Shown here: in pieces, positions 37,696 to 45,750 of the stretch
How the letters are laid out: the number at the start of each line of letters is the position of its first letter
Numbering within the stretch: position 1 is the stretch's first letter
DNA from: CALMEC01 sp963765105
GTDB lineage: Bacteria > Actinomycetota > Thermoleophilia > Miltoncostaeales > Miltoncostaeaceae
Direction: 5' to 3'
Length of the DNA: 64,000 nt
NCBI GenBank assembly: GCA_963765105.1
Contig: CAVXUW010000002.1
Span: 1,054,001-1,118,000, forward strand
Made by a program: the position numbers and the translations under genes
Notes under the pieces: generated by a model
The model's database searches: none
Told to the model about the DNA's origin: nothing
Seen by the model: the letters and a program-made list of their open reading frames with translations, nothing else

Positions 37696-38259
37696 ATGGC
37701 CATCTCAGACATCTGGCATAAGACTCTCGTCTACTTCGGCATGGCCGATGACGACGACGATGACGAATTCCTGGCCGACCAGGAGCCCACGCGCACGGCG
37801 ACAGCCGCGCCACCGCGCGCTCAGGAGGACTTGGAGCAGAGCTATCGCGAGCGGCCCAATGTGCGCCGTATTGGCTCGCGCCGCCGAGACGAGTTCGATG
37901 ACATCTTCAGCGACGACCAGGCAGTCGGTCCCGCTGCACGCTCCACGTCCATTCGCGCGGTCGATCCTCCACGGCCCCAGCAGATGGAAGTTCACCTCAT
38001 CGTGCCCAAGAGCTTCAACGACGCTCAGCAGATCGCCGACAAGTTCAAGGCGGCGATCCCGGTGATCATCAACCTCCAGAGTGCAGAGTTGGACCTGGCC
38101 AAGCGACTCATTGACTTCGCCAGCGGCCTCACCTACGCCCTTGATGGGGGGATGCAGCGTGTGGCGGACAAGGTCTTTTTGCTGACGCCGCGCAACGTCG
38201 AGGTCTCGGCCGAAGAGCGGGCCCGCCTGCTTGAGAAGGGCTTCTTCAACCAGTACTAG
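37696..38259 (+). CDS. sepF: Cell division protein SepF
   Basis: 187 residues. N-terminal membrane-binding amphipathic helix (MAISDIWHKTLVYFGM), an acidic and then Arg-rich linker (about 17-95), then the FtsZ-binding core: EVHLIVPKSFNDAQQIADKF, PVIINLQSAELDLAKRLIDFASGL and GGMQRVADKVFLLTP. The FtsZ membrane anchor in Actinobacteria, which lack FtsA. ATG begins one base after the yggS stop. Confidence 0.95.
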   Translation: MAISDIWHKTLVYFGMADDDDDDEFLADQEPTRTATAAPPRAQEDLEQSYRERPNVRRIGSRRRDEFDDIFSDDQAVGPAARSTSIRAVDPPRPQQMEVHLIVPKSFNDAQQIADKFKAAIPVIINLQSAELDLAKRLIDFASGLTYALDGGMQRVADKVFLLTPRNVEVSAEERARLLEKGFFNQY

Positions 38260-38314
38260 TGACCCGGTCGGTTCAGGGTACGTGGATGGCGGCCCACCCT
38301 GTCAGGATATGGGC

Positions 38315-39112
38315 ATGAGCAACTGGCCAGCCAGCGTCGGACTCATCGGCTGTGGCGCGATGGGAACAGCGATGCTTACGGGACTCCTCCGCGACGAACG
38401 ATTGCGGTCGGGTGTGATCATCGTGAGCGACACCGTGGGGGCCGCTGCGGATACCGCCGCAGCAGAGACGGGAGCAACGATTGGTACCCCCGCTGACGCC
38501 GCGGCATGCGACCTGGTCATCCTCGCCGTCAAGCCCAAAGACGCCCCCGAGGCGTTGGCCGCGCTAGCGGCGCACGCCCCGTCACAGACCGTCGTCCTCT
38601 CGGTCATTGCCGGGTGGGATATCGATCGCCTCGCCGCGGCTGTGCCCGGTATCTCGGCAATTGTGCGGACCATGCCCAATCTCGCGGTGAAGCACGGATC
38701 AGGTGTTGTGACCATCGCTACTCGAGGGGTCAGTCGCGAGCGCCAGGAGGCCCTTCACGCCGCTCTCGCCCCGCTGGGGGCGGTCGTCGAGCTCCCTGAG
38801 GCCCTCATCGGCCCGTCGACCGCAATCGTAGGAAGCGGGCCCGGGTTCGTCGCATTGGTCGCCGAGGGCCTGGAGGACGGAGCAGTGGCGATCGGCTTCT
38901 CCCGTGACCAGGCCCGGCGGATGGTGCACGCGGTGCTCGCCGGAACGGCCACACTCCTGGCCGACGGAAGCGACCCGGCCGAGTTACGCCAACGCGTCAG
39001 CTCCCCGGCCGGTACCACCATCGAGGGGGTCGGGGTGCTGGAACGTGGTGGAGTGAGAGCCCACATGGCCGACGCGGTTCGTGCGGCTGCCCGACGCGCG
39101 GCGGAGCTGTAG
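38315..39112 (+). CDS. proC: Pyrroline-5-carboxylate reductase
   Basis: Last step of proline synthesis, reducing P5C with NAD(P)H. 265 residues: VGLIGCGAMGTAML (dinucleotide motif), ILAVKPKDAPEAL, VRTMPNLAVKHGSGV, GSGPGFVALVAEGL and the signature SPAGTTIEGVGVLERGG. I chose the ATG at 38315: TCAGGA lies seven bases upstream, while the ATG at 38309 is too close to it. The open frame extends into sepF. Confidence 0.94.
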   Translation: MSNWPASVGLIGCGAMGTAMLTGLLRDERLRSGVIIVSDTVGAAADTAAAETGATIGTPADAAACDLVILAVKPKDAPEALAALAAHAPSQTVVLSVIAGWDIDRLAAAVPGISAIVRTMPNLAVKHGSGVVTIATRGVSRERQEALHAALAPLGAVVELPEALIGPSTAIVGSGPGFVALVAEGLEDGAVAIGFSRDQARRMVHAVLAGTATLLADGSDPAELRQRVSSPAGTTIEGVGVLERGGVRAHMADAVRAAARRAAEL

Positions 39113-39115
39113 CTC

Positions 39116-39391
39116 GTGACCATCTTCATCACCTGGGTCAACGCGCTGTTTACGGTGTTCATCCTGTGCATCCTCATCCGCATTCTGATGTCGTGGGTCA
39201 CGATTGCCCCCATTCGCCCGTGGGCACGGAACACAGTCGAGTTCTTCCACGACACCACCGACTGGTACCTCGGCGCGTTTCGCCGTTTCATTCCACCGCT
39301 GGGTCCCCTGGACCTCTCGCCGATCGTCGCGGTCATCGTCGTCGTGATCACACAAACGTTCGTCGTGCGAATTCTTGACAGTTTTGTCTGA
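39116..39391 (+). CDS. YggT-family membrane protein
   Basis: 91 residues with two transmembrane helices (about 3-24 and 63-85) around a short loop containing NTVEFFHDTTDWYLGAFRR and IPPLGPLDLSP, the family signature. In the division clusters of Gram-positives and cyanobacteria such proteins aid envelope or septum integrity. GTG start three bases after proC. Confidence 0.9.
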   Translation: MTIFITWVNALFTVFILCILIRILMSWVTIAPIRPWARNTVEFFHDTTDWYLGAFRRFIPPLGPLDLSPIVAVIVVVITQTFVVRILDSFV

Positions 39392-39710
39392 GTGCCCCCC
39401 GTGGATCTCGCCACGTGAGGATGGGGTGACCGTCGTCGTCAAGGCTGTTCCTCGCTCACGCCGCACACACGCGGTGGGCGTGCTCGACGGGCATCTGCGC
39501 GTTCACATCGCCGCGCCCCCGCACGATGGACAGTCGAATGCCGCCCTGTGCGCATACCTGGCCGATGCCGCCGGCATTCGTCCCCGGGCCGCCCGCGTGC
39601 GACGCGGCTCCAGTGGGGCGCGCAAGCTCATCGAGCTCGATGGTGAGCCCTCGTCCCTGATCGCGCGGCTCACGACCGCCTTTGCCGGTATCGACGGAGA
39701 AGCGGCGTGA
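39375..39710 (+). CDS. DUF167 (YggU) family protein
   Basis: About 111 residues. Family core: VTVVVKAVPRSRRTHAVGVLDGHLRVHIAAPPHDGQSN is split around KAVPRSRR and APPHDGQSNAAL; then VRRGSSGARKLIEL. Function unknown. TTG starts are possible at 39375 or 39384, both overlapping yggT. Coupled to lspA by GTGA. Confidence 0.85.
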   Translation: MTVLSECPPWISPREDGVTVVVKAVPRSRRTHAVGVLDGHLRVHIAAPPHDGQSNAALCAYLADAAGIRPRAARVRRGSSGARKLIELDGEPSSLIARLTTAFAGIDGEAA

Positions 39711-40228
39711 ACGATCCATCGACCTCGTTGGGAGCTGATGTTGCTGTGGCGGCCCGGCGGCGCTACCGGCAAATCGCCAGACGGCGAGGGATCATTCTCG
39801 CCATCGCCGCCGCCGTGGCGTTGATCGCCGATCAAGTAACGAAGCTGATCGTGCGACGCGAGATCGCACCTGGCGAGGTCATCTCGCTCCTGCCCGGTCT
39901 GGACCTGGTTCGGGCACGCAACGAGGGGATCGCGTTTGGACTGTTTCCGGGTCGCCCGGGCGTGGTTGCTGCGCTCACCGTTGTCGCCTTGCTGATCATC
40001 GCGGCGACGTTGCTGACCATGGCGCGTCGAAGCTCATGGATTGCGTCGGGTGGCGGAGCGCTCATCGGCGGGAGCGTCGGCAACCTGGTCGACCGCCTCG
40101 TTCATGGGGGAGTGACCGACTTCATCAACCTGCCGAAGTGGCCGGCGTTCAACGTCGCCGATATGGCCATTGTCGGTGGAGCGATCGTCGTGGGCATCGG
40201 TGTGTTGCTCATGCGCGACGAGCAATGA
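39707..40228 (+). CDS. lspA: Lipoprotein signal peptidase
   Basis: Membrane aspartic protease that cleaves lipoprotein signal peptides. 173 residues with four helices. Catalytic Asp pair in GGSVGNLVDRLVHGGVTDFI and FNVADMAIVGG. An N-terminal cytosolic extension (about 30 residues, Arg-rich) is slightly longer than usual. Overlaps the genes on both sides. Confidence 0.95.
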   Translation: MNDPSTSLGADVAVAARRRYRQIARRRGIILAIAAAVALIADQVTKLIVRREIAPGEVISLLPGLDLVRARNEGIAFGLFPGRPGVVAALTVVALLIIAATLLTMARRSSWIASGGGALIGGSVGNLVDRLVHGGVTDFINLPKWPAFNVADMAIVGGAIVVGIGVLLMRDEQ

Positions 40229-41151
40229 CCTCGCCCACCCTCAGGCGTGTCGTGGGGCCCGACGATGAGGGCCACCGTATCGACGTGTATCTCGCCACCT
40301 GGGAGGAGGTCGACAGCCGCGCGGAAGCCCAGCGGCTCATCGATTCCGGTGGAGTGACCGTCAACGGGGCCACCCCACGCAAACGAGACGCGGTTCACGC
40401 CGACGATCGGGTGGAGGTCGTGTTGTCGCCGCGGCCCCCCATGACCCTCACGCCAGAGGACGTCCCGTTTCGCGTGTGCTTCGAGGATGCTTTCCTCATC
40501 GTGGTTGACAAGCCGGCCGGGGTCGTCACCCACCCCAGCCGGGGTCACGAATCGGGCACATTGGTGCACGGCTTGCTGGCTCGGGGCATTGGCGGCGGCG
40601 ATGAGATCAGTCGGCCGGGCATCGTGCATCGGCTCGACCGCGAAACCAGTGGTCTTCTGGTCGTTGCCAAGACGGACCGGGCGCACCGGCGTTTGCAGGA
40701 GTCCCTTCGCGAACGCGCGATTGCGCGGCGCTACCGCGTGCTCGTTCACGGGGCCTTCCCGCCCGCCTTGGCGGTCAACCGCCCCATTGGGCGAGATGCG
40801 CGCAACCGGGTCCGTATGTCGGTGAACACCGACCGCCCCCGCGAGGCACGGACGACGTTTCATCGCCTCCGCCAGTTTGCCGCGCACAGCTTGCTGGAAG
40901 CGCGACTCGACACGGGCCGAACGCATCAGATTCGTGTCCATCTCGAGTCGGCGCGTTTCCCGGTCGTCGGCGACCCGGTCTACGGTCGTCCGGGAGCCCA
41001 CGAAGGGTTGTCACGGCAGTTTCTCCACGCCGCGTACCTCGCTTTTCCCCATCCCGAGACCGGGGAGCACATCGAGCTCACCAGCGAGCTTCCCGCCGAC
41101 CTACAGGCGGTTCTTGACCGTCTGGAGCATCAGGTCGATCCCGCGCGCTAG
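40225..41151 (+). CDS. rluD: 23S rRNA pseudouridine synthase, RluD type
   Basis: 308 residues. N-terminal S4 domain (IDVYLATWEEVDSRAEAQRLIDSG), then VVDKPAGVVTHPSRGH, the catalytic Asp in GIVHRLDRETSGLLVVAKTD, and LLEARLDTGRTHQIRVHL. Target is likely the helix 69 uridines of 23S, by family. The ATG at 40225 overlaps the lspA stop; the frame extends upstream inside lspA. Confidence 0.93.
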   Translation: MTSPTLRRVVGPDDEGHRIDVYLATWEEVDSRAEAQRLIDSGGVTVNGATPRKRDAVHADDRVEVVLSPRPPMTLTPEDVPFRVCFEDAFLIVVDKPAGVVTHPSRGHESGTLVHGLLARGIGGGDEISRPGIVHRLDRETSGLLVVAKTDRAHRRLQESLRERAIARRYRVLVHGAFPPALAVNRPIGRDARNRVRMSVNTDRPREARTTFHRLRQFAAHSLLEARLDTGRTHQIRVHLESARFPVVGDPVYGRPGAHEGLSRQFLHAAYLAFPHPETGEHIELTSELPADLQAVLDRLEHQVDPAR

Positions 41152-41267
41152 ACTCCGCCGAACTCGATCGTCCCTCGATCCGGTGCGAGAAGCCGTTGGG
41201 CGGTGCCGCGTAAGCGGTCCCGACGGAGCGTGCCGGCCGCTACTTCACAACCACATCAGGAGTCACT
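41149..41267 (+). promoter_or_regulatory. rpsB promoter box and leader
   Basis: TAGACT (41149-41154) is a good -10 hexamer without a clear -35. The leader of about 105 bases contains GC-rich inverted segments (around 41200-41250) and ends with AGGAG before the GTG. Autoregulation by S2 through the leader is known elsewhere but not shown here. Confidence 0.4.
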
Positions 41268-42212
41268 GTGCCCGTCACCATGAGACAGTTGCTGGAGTCC
41301 GGAGTGCATTTCGGACACCAAACACGCCGCTGGAATCCGAAGATGAAGCGCTACATCTTTGGTGAGCGCGGCGGCATCTACATCATCGACCTCACCCAGA
41401 CGCTCGATCTGCTGCGGCAAACGGTCGATGTCGTCACCAACATCTCCGCCCGGGGCGGAACGGTGATGTTCGTCGGCACCAAGAAGCAGACTCAAGACGC
41501 CATTCGCCAACAGGCCGAGCGTTGCGGCATGCCGTACGTCAACCACCGTTGGCTCGGTGGTCTGCTCACCAACTGGGTCACGATCAGCGACCGCATTCGG
41601 CGCCTCCACGAGCTGCGCCGCCAGCAACGCGAAGGCCAGCTTGCGCTGCTTCCCACGCGCGAGCGCCTGAGCTCCGAGGCCGAGCTGGTCAAGCTCGAGA
41701 CCAACCTCGGTGGCGTCGCCGACATGCAGCGCCTGCCGGATGCGGTGGTCGTTGTCGACCTCAAACGTGAGGCCATCGGCGTTCGCGAGGCTAATCGCCT
41801 TGGGATCCCGGTCATCGGCCTGGTTGACACCAACTGTGACCCGGATGACGCCACGTACGTCATCCCCGGCAACGACGACGCCATTCGCTCCTGCAACCTC
41901 ATTCTGGGCGCCCTATCGAGCGCGATCGCCACTGCCCGCGGATACGTCCCCCAAGAACCCGAGCCCGAGACACCGGCCGTCGTTGTGGTGGAAGAGACGC
42001 CTGCTGCTGCTCCTGCAGCGGTCGAGTCTGCTGCACCAGCCGCGCCTGCTGCACCTGCGGCTCCGATTGAGTCTGCTGCACCCGCGGCACCCGTTGAGTC
42101 TGCTGCACCCGTGGCCCCGGCCGAGCCCGCTGCGCCTGTCGCGCCGGCTGAGCCCGTGGCCGCTGAGGCGCCCGCTCCCGTCGAGGCCGCTCCCACGAAG
42201 GCGGCTGAATGA
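41268..42212 (+). CDS. rpsB: Ribosomal protein uS2 with long Ala/Pro tail
   Basis: Binds 16S rRNA in the small-subunit head-body neck. The core (about 1-235) is normal: MRQLLESGVHFGHQTRRWNPKM, RGGTVMFVGTKKQ, HRWLGGLLTNW, DAVVVVDLKREAIGVREANRLGIPVIGLVDTN. After PQEPEPETP the last 75 or so residues are low-complexity Ala/Pro/Glu/Val with repeats of SAAPAAP type; total length is 314 against about 230-260 in the family. The GTG has AGGAG seven bases upstream. Overlaps tsf (ATGA). Confidence 0.96.
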   Translation: MPVTMRQLLESGVHFGHQTRRWNPKMKRYIFGERGGIYIIDLTQTLDLLRQTVDVVTNISARGGTVMFVGTKKQTQDAIRQQAERCGMPYVNHRWLGGLLTNWVTISDRIRRLHELRRQQREGQLALLPTRERLSSEAELVKLETNLGGVADMQRLPDAVVVVDLKREAIGVREANRLGIPVIGLVDTNCDPDDATYVIPGNDDAIRSCNLILGALSSAIATARGYVPQEPEPETPAVVVVEETPAAAPAAVESAAPAAPAAPAAPIESAAPAAPVESAAPVAPAEPAAPVAPAEPVAAEAPAPVEAAPTKAAE

Positions 42213-42823
42213 GCGACTACAGCCCCACCGCCAAAGAGGTGAAGGAGCTTCGCGACCGTACCGGTGCCGGGATGATGGACTGTAAGGCCGCACTTATCGA
42301 GACCGGGGGAGATCTGGAGCCGGCCGTTGACCTGCTGCGCGCCAAAGGCGCCGCAGACGCCGCAAAGCGTTCCGGCCGGGAGGCCCGCGAGGGGCGCATC
42401 GACAGCTACATTCACGCCGGTGGCCGTGTCGGCGTGCTGATCGAGGTCAACTGCGAAACCGACTTCGTTGCTCGCAACGAGGAGTTCATCACCTTTGCCC
42501 ACGACGTCGCCCTTCATATCGCCGCAATGAATCCGTTGGTGGTCTCCGAGGAGGAAATCGCGGACGAATACAAGGAACGTGAGCGCGCGGTGTACCTCGA
42601 GCAGGCGAAGGAACAGAACGTCGACGAGAAGTTCCGCGACAAAGCCGTCGACGGCAAGCTCGCGAAGCATCTCAAGGAGATCGCGCTCCTCAACCAGGAG
42701 TTCGTGCTGGATCAGAACGAGCAGAAGTCACGCACCATCGACGAGCTTCGCGCCGAGATGGCCTCCAAGTTGGGCGAGAACATCACGATCCGGCGCTTTG
42801 TCCGCTACGAGCTCGGTGGCTAG
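42209..42823 (+). CDS. tsf: Elongation factor Ts
   Basis: Guanine-nucleotide exchange factor for EF-Tu. 204 residues, the short actinobacterial-type form with one dimerisation domain. N-terminal UBA-like VKELRDRTGAGMMDCKAAL, the EF-Tu-contact ETDFVARNEEF and a C-terminal ENITIRRFVRYEL. Overlaps rpsB and pyrH. Confidence 0.96.
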   Translation: MSDYSPTAKEVKELRDRTGAGMMDCKAALIETGGDLEPAVDLLRAKGAADAAKRSGREAREGRIDSYIHAGGRVGVLIEVNCETDFVARNEEFITFAHDVALHIAAMNPLVVSEEEIADEYKERERAVYLEQAKEQNVDEKFRDKAVDGKLAKHLKEIALLNQEFVLDQNEQKSRTIDELRAEMASKLGENITIRRFVRYELGG

Positions 42824-43592
42824 CACGACTCCCGACCCACAGATCGTCGTGGCGGAGGGGGCGCGAAGCCCGTTCCGGCGGATCGTCCTGAAGCTGTCCG
42901 GCGAGGCTCTCCTCGGTGAGCGCGCATACGGCATCGATCCCGAACGCATCAACTCAATCGCTCGCCAAGTGCGAAGCGCCACAGAGTTGGGCGTGGAGGT
43001 GACGATTGTCGTGGGAGCAGGCAACATCTTTCGGGGTGTCGCCGGCGCTGCGCGAGGGATGGATCGCTCCACCGCCGACTACATGGGAATGATCGCCACC
43101 GTCTTGAACGCCCTGTCCATTCAGGATGCGTTGGAGAAGCTGGGTGTGGCGACCCGCGTTCAGTCGGCAATCGCGATCCAGGAGGTGGCCGAGCCCTACA
43201 TCCGTCGCCGCGCGATCCGCCACCTCGAGCACAAGCGGGTCGTGATCTTTGCCGGAGGGACGGGCAACCCGTTCTTCACGACCGACACCACTGCGGCGCT
43301 GCGGGCGCTCGAGGTTGGGGCCCAGTGCATTCTCATGGCGAAGAACAACGTCGAGGGTGTGATGGACCGCGACCCGCGTGAGCACGATGATGCCGTGCTC
43401 CTTCCACATATCACGCACATGCAGGCCATTGAGCGCGGGCTGAAGGTGATGGACACCACCGCCCTGACACTGTGCATGGACAATGACTTGCCCATATTGG
43501 TGTTCAACATGTCGAACGACGAGAACGTGCTGCGCATCCTTCAAGGAGAGCACATCGGCACGATCGTCTCGAGCGGGAAGGACCACGGATGA
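42816..43592 (+). CDS. pyrH: UMP kinase
   Basis: Phosphorylates UMP in pyrimidine nucleotide synthesis; hexameric amino-acid-kinase fold. 258 residues from the GTG at 42816 (a GTG at 42849 is possible). Seen: RRIVLKLSGEALLG, VVGAGNIFRGVAGA, RRAIRHLEHKRVVIFAGGTG, FFTTDTTAALRALE and VMDTTALTLCMDNDLPI. Overlaps tsf by eight bases and frr by ATGA. Confidence 0.95.
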   Translation: MASTTPDPQIVVAEGARSPFRRIVLKLSGEALLGERAYGIDPERINSIARQVRSATELGVEVTIVVGAGNIFRGVAGAARGMDRSTADYMGMIATVLNALSIQDALEKLGVATRVQSAIAIQEVAEPYIRRRAIRHLEHKRVVIFAGGTGNPFFTTDTTAALRALEVGAQCILMAKNNVEGVMDRDPREHDDAVLLPHITHMQAIERGLKVMDTTALTLCMDNDLPILVFNMSNDENVLRILQGEHIGTIVSSGKDHG

Positions 43593-44143
43593 AGGAGCTT
43601 CTGGCGGACGCGAAGCGTCGCATGGAGGGGGCGCTCAAGAGCCTCGAGAATGATTTCGCCACAGTTCGCACGGGTCGCGCCTCGACCCACCTGCTCGACC
43701 GTGTCGTCGTGTCGGCCTACGGTTCGGACATGCCGCTCAACCAGGTCGCCACGATCAGCGTCCCCGAAGCACGCCTGCTGACGGTGCAGCCGTTTGACAA
43801 GACCTTGATGAAAGACATCGAGAAAGCCCTCCTTGAAGCGCAGTTGGGCCTTACCCCGTCGAACGACGGTCAGATGATTCGCCTTCCCATTCCGGCACTG
43901 ACGGAGGAGCGGCGCAAGGAGTACGTGAAGCTCGTCCACAAGATGGCCGAGGAGGCGCGAATCGCGGTACGAAACGTTCGCCGCGACATCATGAACGACG
44001 TCAAAAAACAGGAGAAGGACGGAGACTTCTCCCGGGACGAGGCGGCGCGTGTTCAGGACGAGGTGCAGAAGCTCACCGACACGGAGATCAAGTCGGTGGA
44101 CGATGCGATGGCCCGCAAGGAAGCCGAGATCCTTGAGGTCTAG
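43589..44143 (+). CDS. frr: Ribosome recycling factor
   Basis: Splits the post-termination ribosome with EF-G. 184 residues: helix 1 (MKELLADAKRRMEGALKSLENDF), RTGRASTHLLDRV, the beta domain (MPLNQVATISVPEARLLTVQPFD), LPIPALTEERRKEYVKLV and a C-terminal long helix. Typical order pyrH-frr. Confidence 0.97.
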   Translation: MKELLADAKRRMEGALKSLENDFATVRTGRASTHLLDRVVVSAYGSDMPLNQVATISVPEARLLTVQPFDKTLMKDIEKALLEAQLGLTPSNDGQMIRLPIPALTEERRKEYVKLVHKMAEEARIAVRNVRRDIMNDVKKQEKDGDFSRDEAARVQDEVQKLTDTEIKSVDDAMARKEAEILEV

Positions 44144-44179
44144 CACGACGCATTCCGCTCGTCACCACGCCCGGAGCCG

Positions 44180-44962
44180 ATGACGCTTCGGACGCGCTGG
44201 CGTTCGGCTCGAGCGCTCCTCGGCCTCAAAGAGGCGCTGCAACGGCCGGCGGACCAGGTGCCACGGGATGGTCAGGTCTCCCGGGATGTGCCGGTCTCCG
44301 TTGCCATCATCATGGATGGGAATGCGCGGTGGGCCGAGCGTCGGCGCCTTCCCATCGCGGCGGGCCATCGTGCGGGGGCTCAGGCACTCAAACGCATTGT
44401 GCGGGCCGCGTCGGACGCCGGCATCGAAGACCTCACGGTCTTTTCGTTTTCCACCGAGAACTGGTCACGACCGCAGGCCGAGGTTGACGATCTGATGGTG
44501 CTGTTCATCGAGCTGATCGATCGTGAGACGGATGAGCTCAACGCCGAGAACGTCCGAATGCGCTTCATCGGACGTACCGGCGAGCTTCCGACGCTCCTGC
44601 AAGAGCGCATTGCCGCTTCCGAGGCGAGCACGGCAGCCAACACCGGCCTCAACCTTTTCGTGGCGATGAACTACGGAGGCCGTGGGGAGATCCTCGATGC
44701 GGCGCGGCGTCTCGTGGCCGAGATAGGCCCGGATGCCACCGAAGACGACTTTGGGCGGCTGCTGTACGGACCGCAGATGCGCGACCCGGAGCTGGTGATT
44801 CGGACCAGCGGTGAGCAGCGCCTCTCGAACTTCCTGCTGTGGCAGACCGCCTACGCGGAGCTGTATTTCGCCGATTGCCTGTGGCCGGACTTCGGCTCCG
44901 AGGAGCTTGACGCAGCCCTGGCCCACTATGCGGGTTGCCAGCGCCGCTTCGGGGCCCGCTGA
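44180..44962 (+). CDS. uppS: Undecaprenyl/polyprenyl diphosphate synthase (cis-prenyltransferase)
   Basis: Makes the lipid carrier for cell-wall precursors. 260 residues. Family signatures: IIMDGNARWAERRRLP (catalytic Asp), GHRAGAQALKRIV, FSFSTENWSRP, NYGGRGEILDAA and RTSGEQRLSNFLLWQTAYAE. The first 38 residues are a variable extension. An ATG three bases beyond its stop opens cdsA. Confidence 0.94.
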   Translation: MTLRTRWRSARALLGLKEALQRPADQVPRDGQVSRDVPVSVAIIMDGNARWAERRRLPIAAGHRAGAQALKRIVRAASDAGIEDLTVFSFSTENWSRPQAEVDDLMVLFIELIDRETDELNAENVRMRFIGRTGELPTLLQERIAASEASTAANTGLNLFVAMNYGGRGEILDAARRLVAEIGPDATEDDFGRLLYGPQMRDPELVIRTSGEQRLSNFLLWQTAYAELYFADCLWPDFGSEELDAALAHYAGCQRRFGAR

Positions 44963-44964
44963 AC

Positions 44965-45750
44965 ATGGGAAGTCGCATTGCCATCGCGATCCCGGGGATC
45001 CTTGTCGCCATCGCCGTCGTCTCGGTTGGTGGGCCGCTGTTTGTTGCGGTGGCGGCCGCCATCGCCCTGCTTGGTGTCTACGAGTATCTCAACCTCGTCT
45101 CGGGTATCGACCCCATTCGCTGGGCGGCCTACGCCGGTACGGCGATCGCCGTCGTCCTCCCCGGCTTTGTCGATACACCTGAGCGGGCGGTGCTGTTCGG
45201 TGTCGCGGCCTGCATTACATTGGCGGCGGCTTCCGGCATCCTGACCACTGACCGCGACGAGATCACCCTTCGGGTGACGGTTACGATGTTCGGAGCGATT
45301 TACCTGGGCGTCCCTCTCGGCATCTTTGTCGCGACGCGGGAGCTGCCTCATGGTGCCGCGGCTGTGGCCAACGTTCTTGTCGGGACCTGGGCCTTCGACA
45401 CGTTCTCGTACTTCGGCGGAAAGCTCTGGGGTCGGCATCCGGTTGCCCCGCTCACCTCACCGAACAAGACGGTTGAGGGGCTCTACGCCGGCTTCTTCGG
45501 CGGCACGATTGCCGTGGGCGTGGCCGGCCTCTATATGGACTGGATCGACTTGCTCGACTCACTCGCCGTCGGAGCCGTCATCTGCGCCGCCGCATTTGCG
45601 GGCGATCTGTTCGAGTCGCTCATCAAGCGTGATGTTGGTGTGAAGGATTCGGGACGGCTACTCGCCGGGCACGGCGGCATCCTCGACCGGTTCGACGCAC
45701 TGCTCTTTAGCGCCCCCGCGGCGTATTTCGCGACGGTGTGGCTGGTGTAG
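44965..45750 (+). CDS. cdsA: Phosphatidate cytidylyltransferase
   Basis: Membrane enzyme making CDP-diacylglycerol. 261 residues with about six to eight helices and the C-terminal signature SLIKRDVGVKDSGRLLAGHGGILDRFDALLFS. The preceding GKLWGRHPVAPLTSPNKTVEGLYAG is also typical. The last 44 bases overlap, on the opposite strand, the 3' end of the GGDEF-EAL gene. Confidence 0.94.
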   Translation: MGSRIAIAIPGILVAIAVVSVGGPLFVAVAAAIALLGVYEYLNLVSGIDPIRWAAYAGTAIAVVLPGFVDTPERAVLFGVAACITLAAASGILTTDRDEITLRVTVTMFGAIYLGVPLGIFVATRELPHGAAAVANVLVGTWAFDTFSYFGGKLWGRHPVAPLTSPNKTVEGLYAGFFGGTIAVGVAGLYMDWIDLLDSLAVGAVICAAAFAGDLFESLIKRDVGVKDSGRLLAGHGGILDRFDALLFSAPAAYFATVWLV

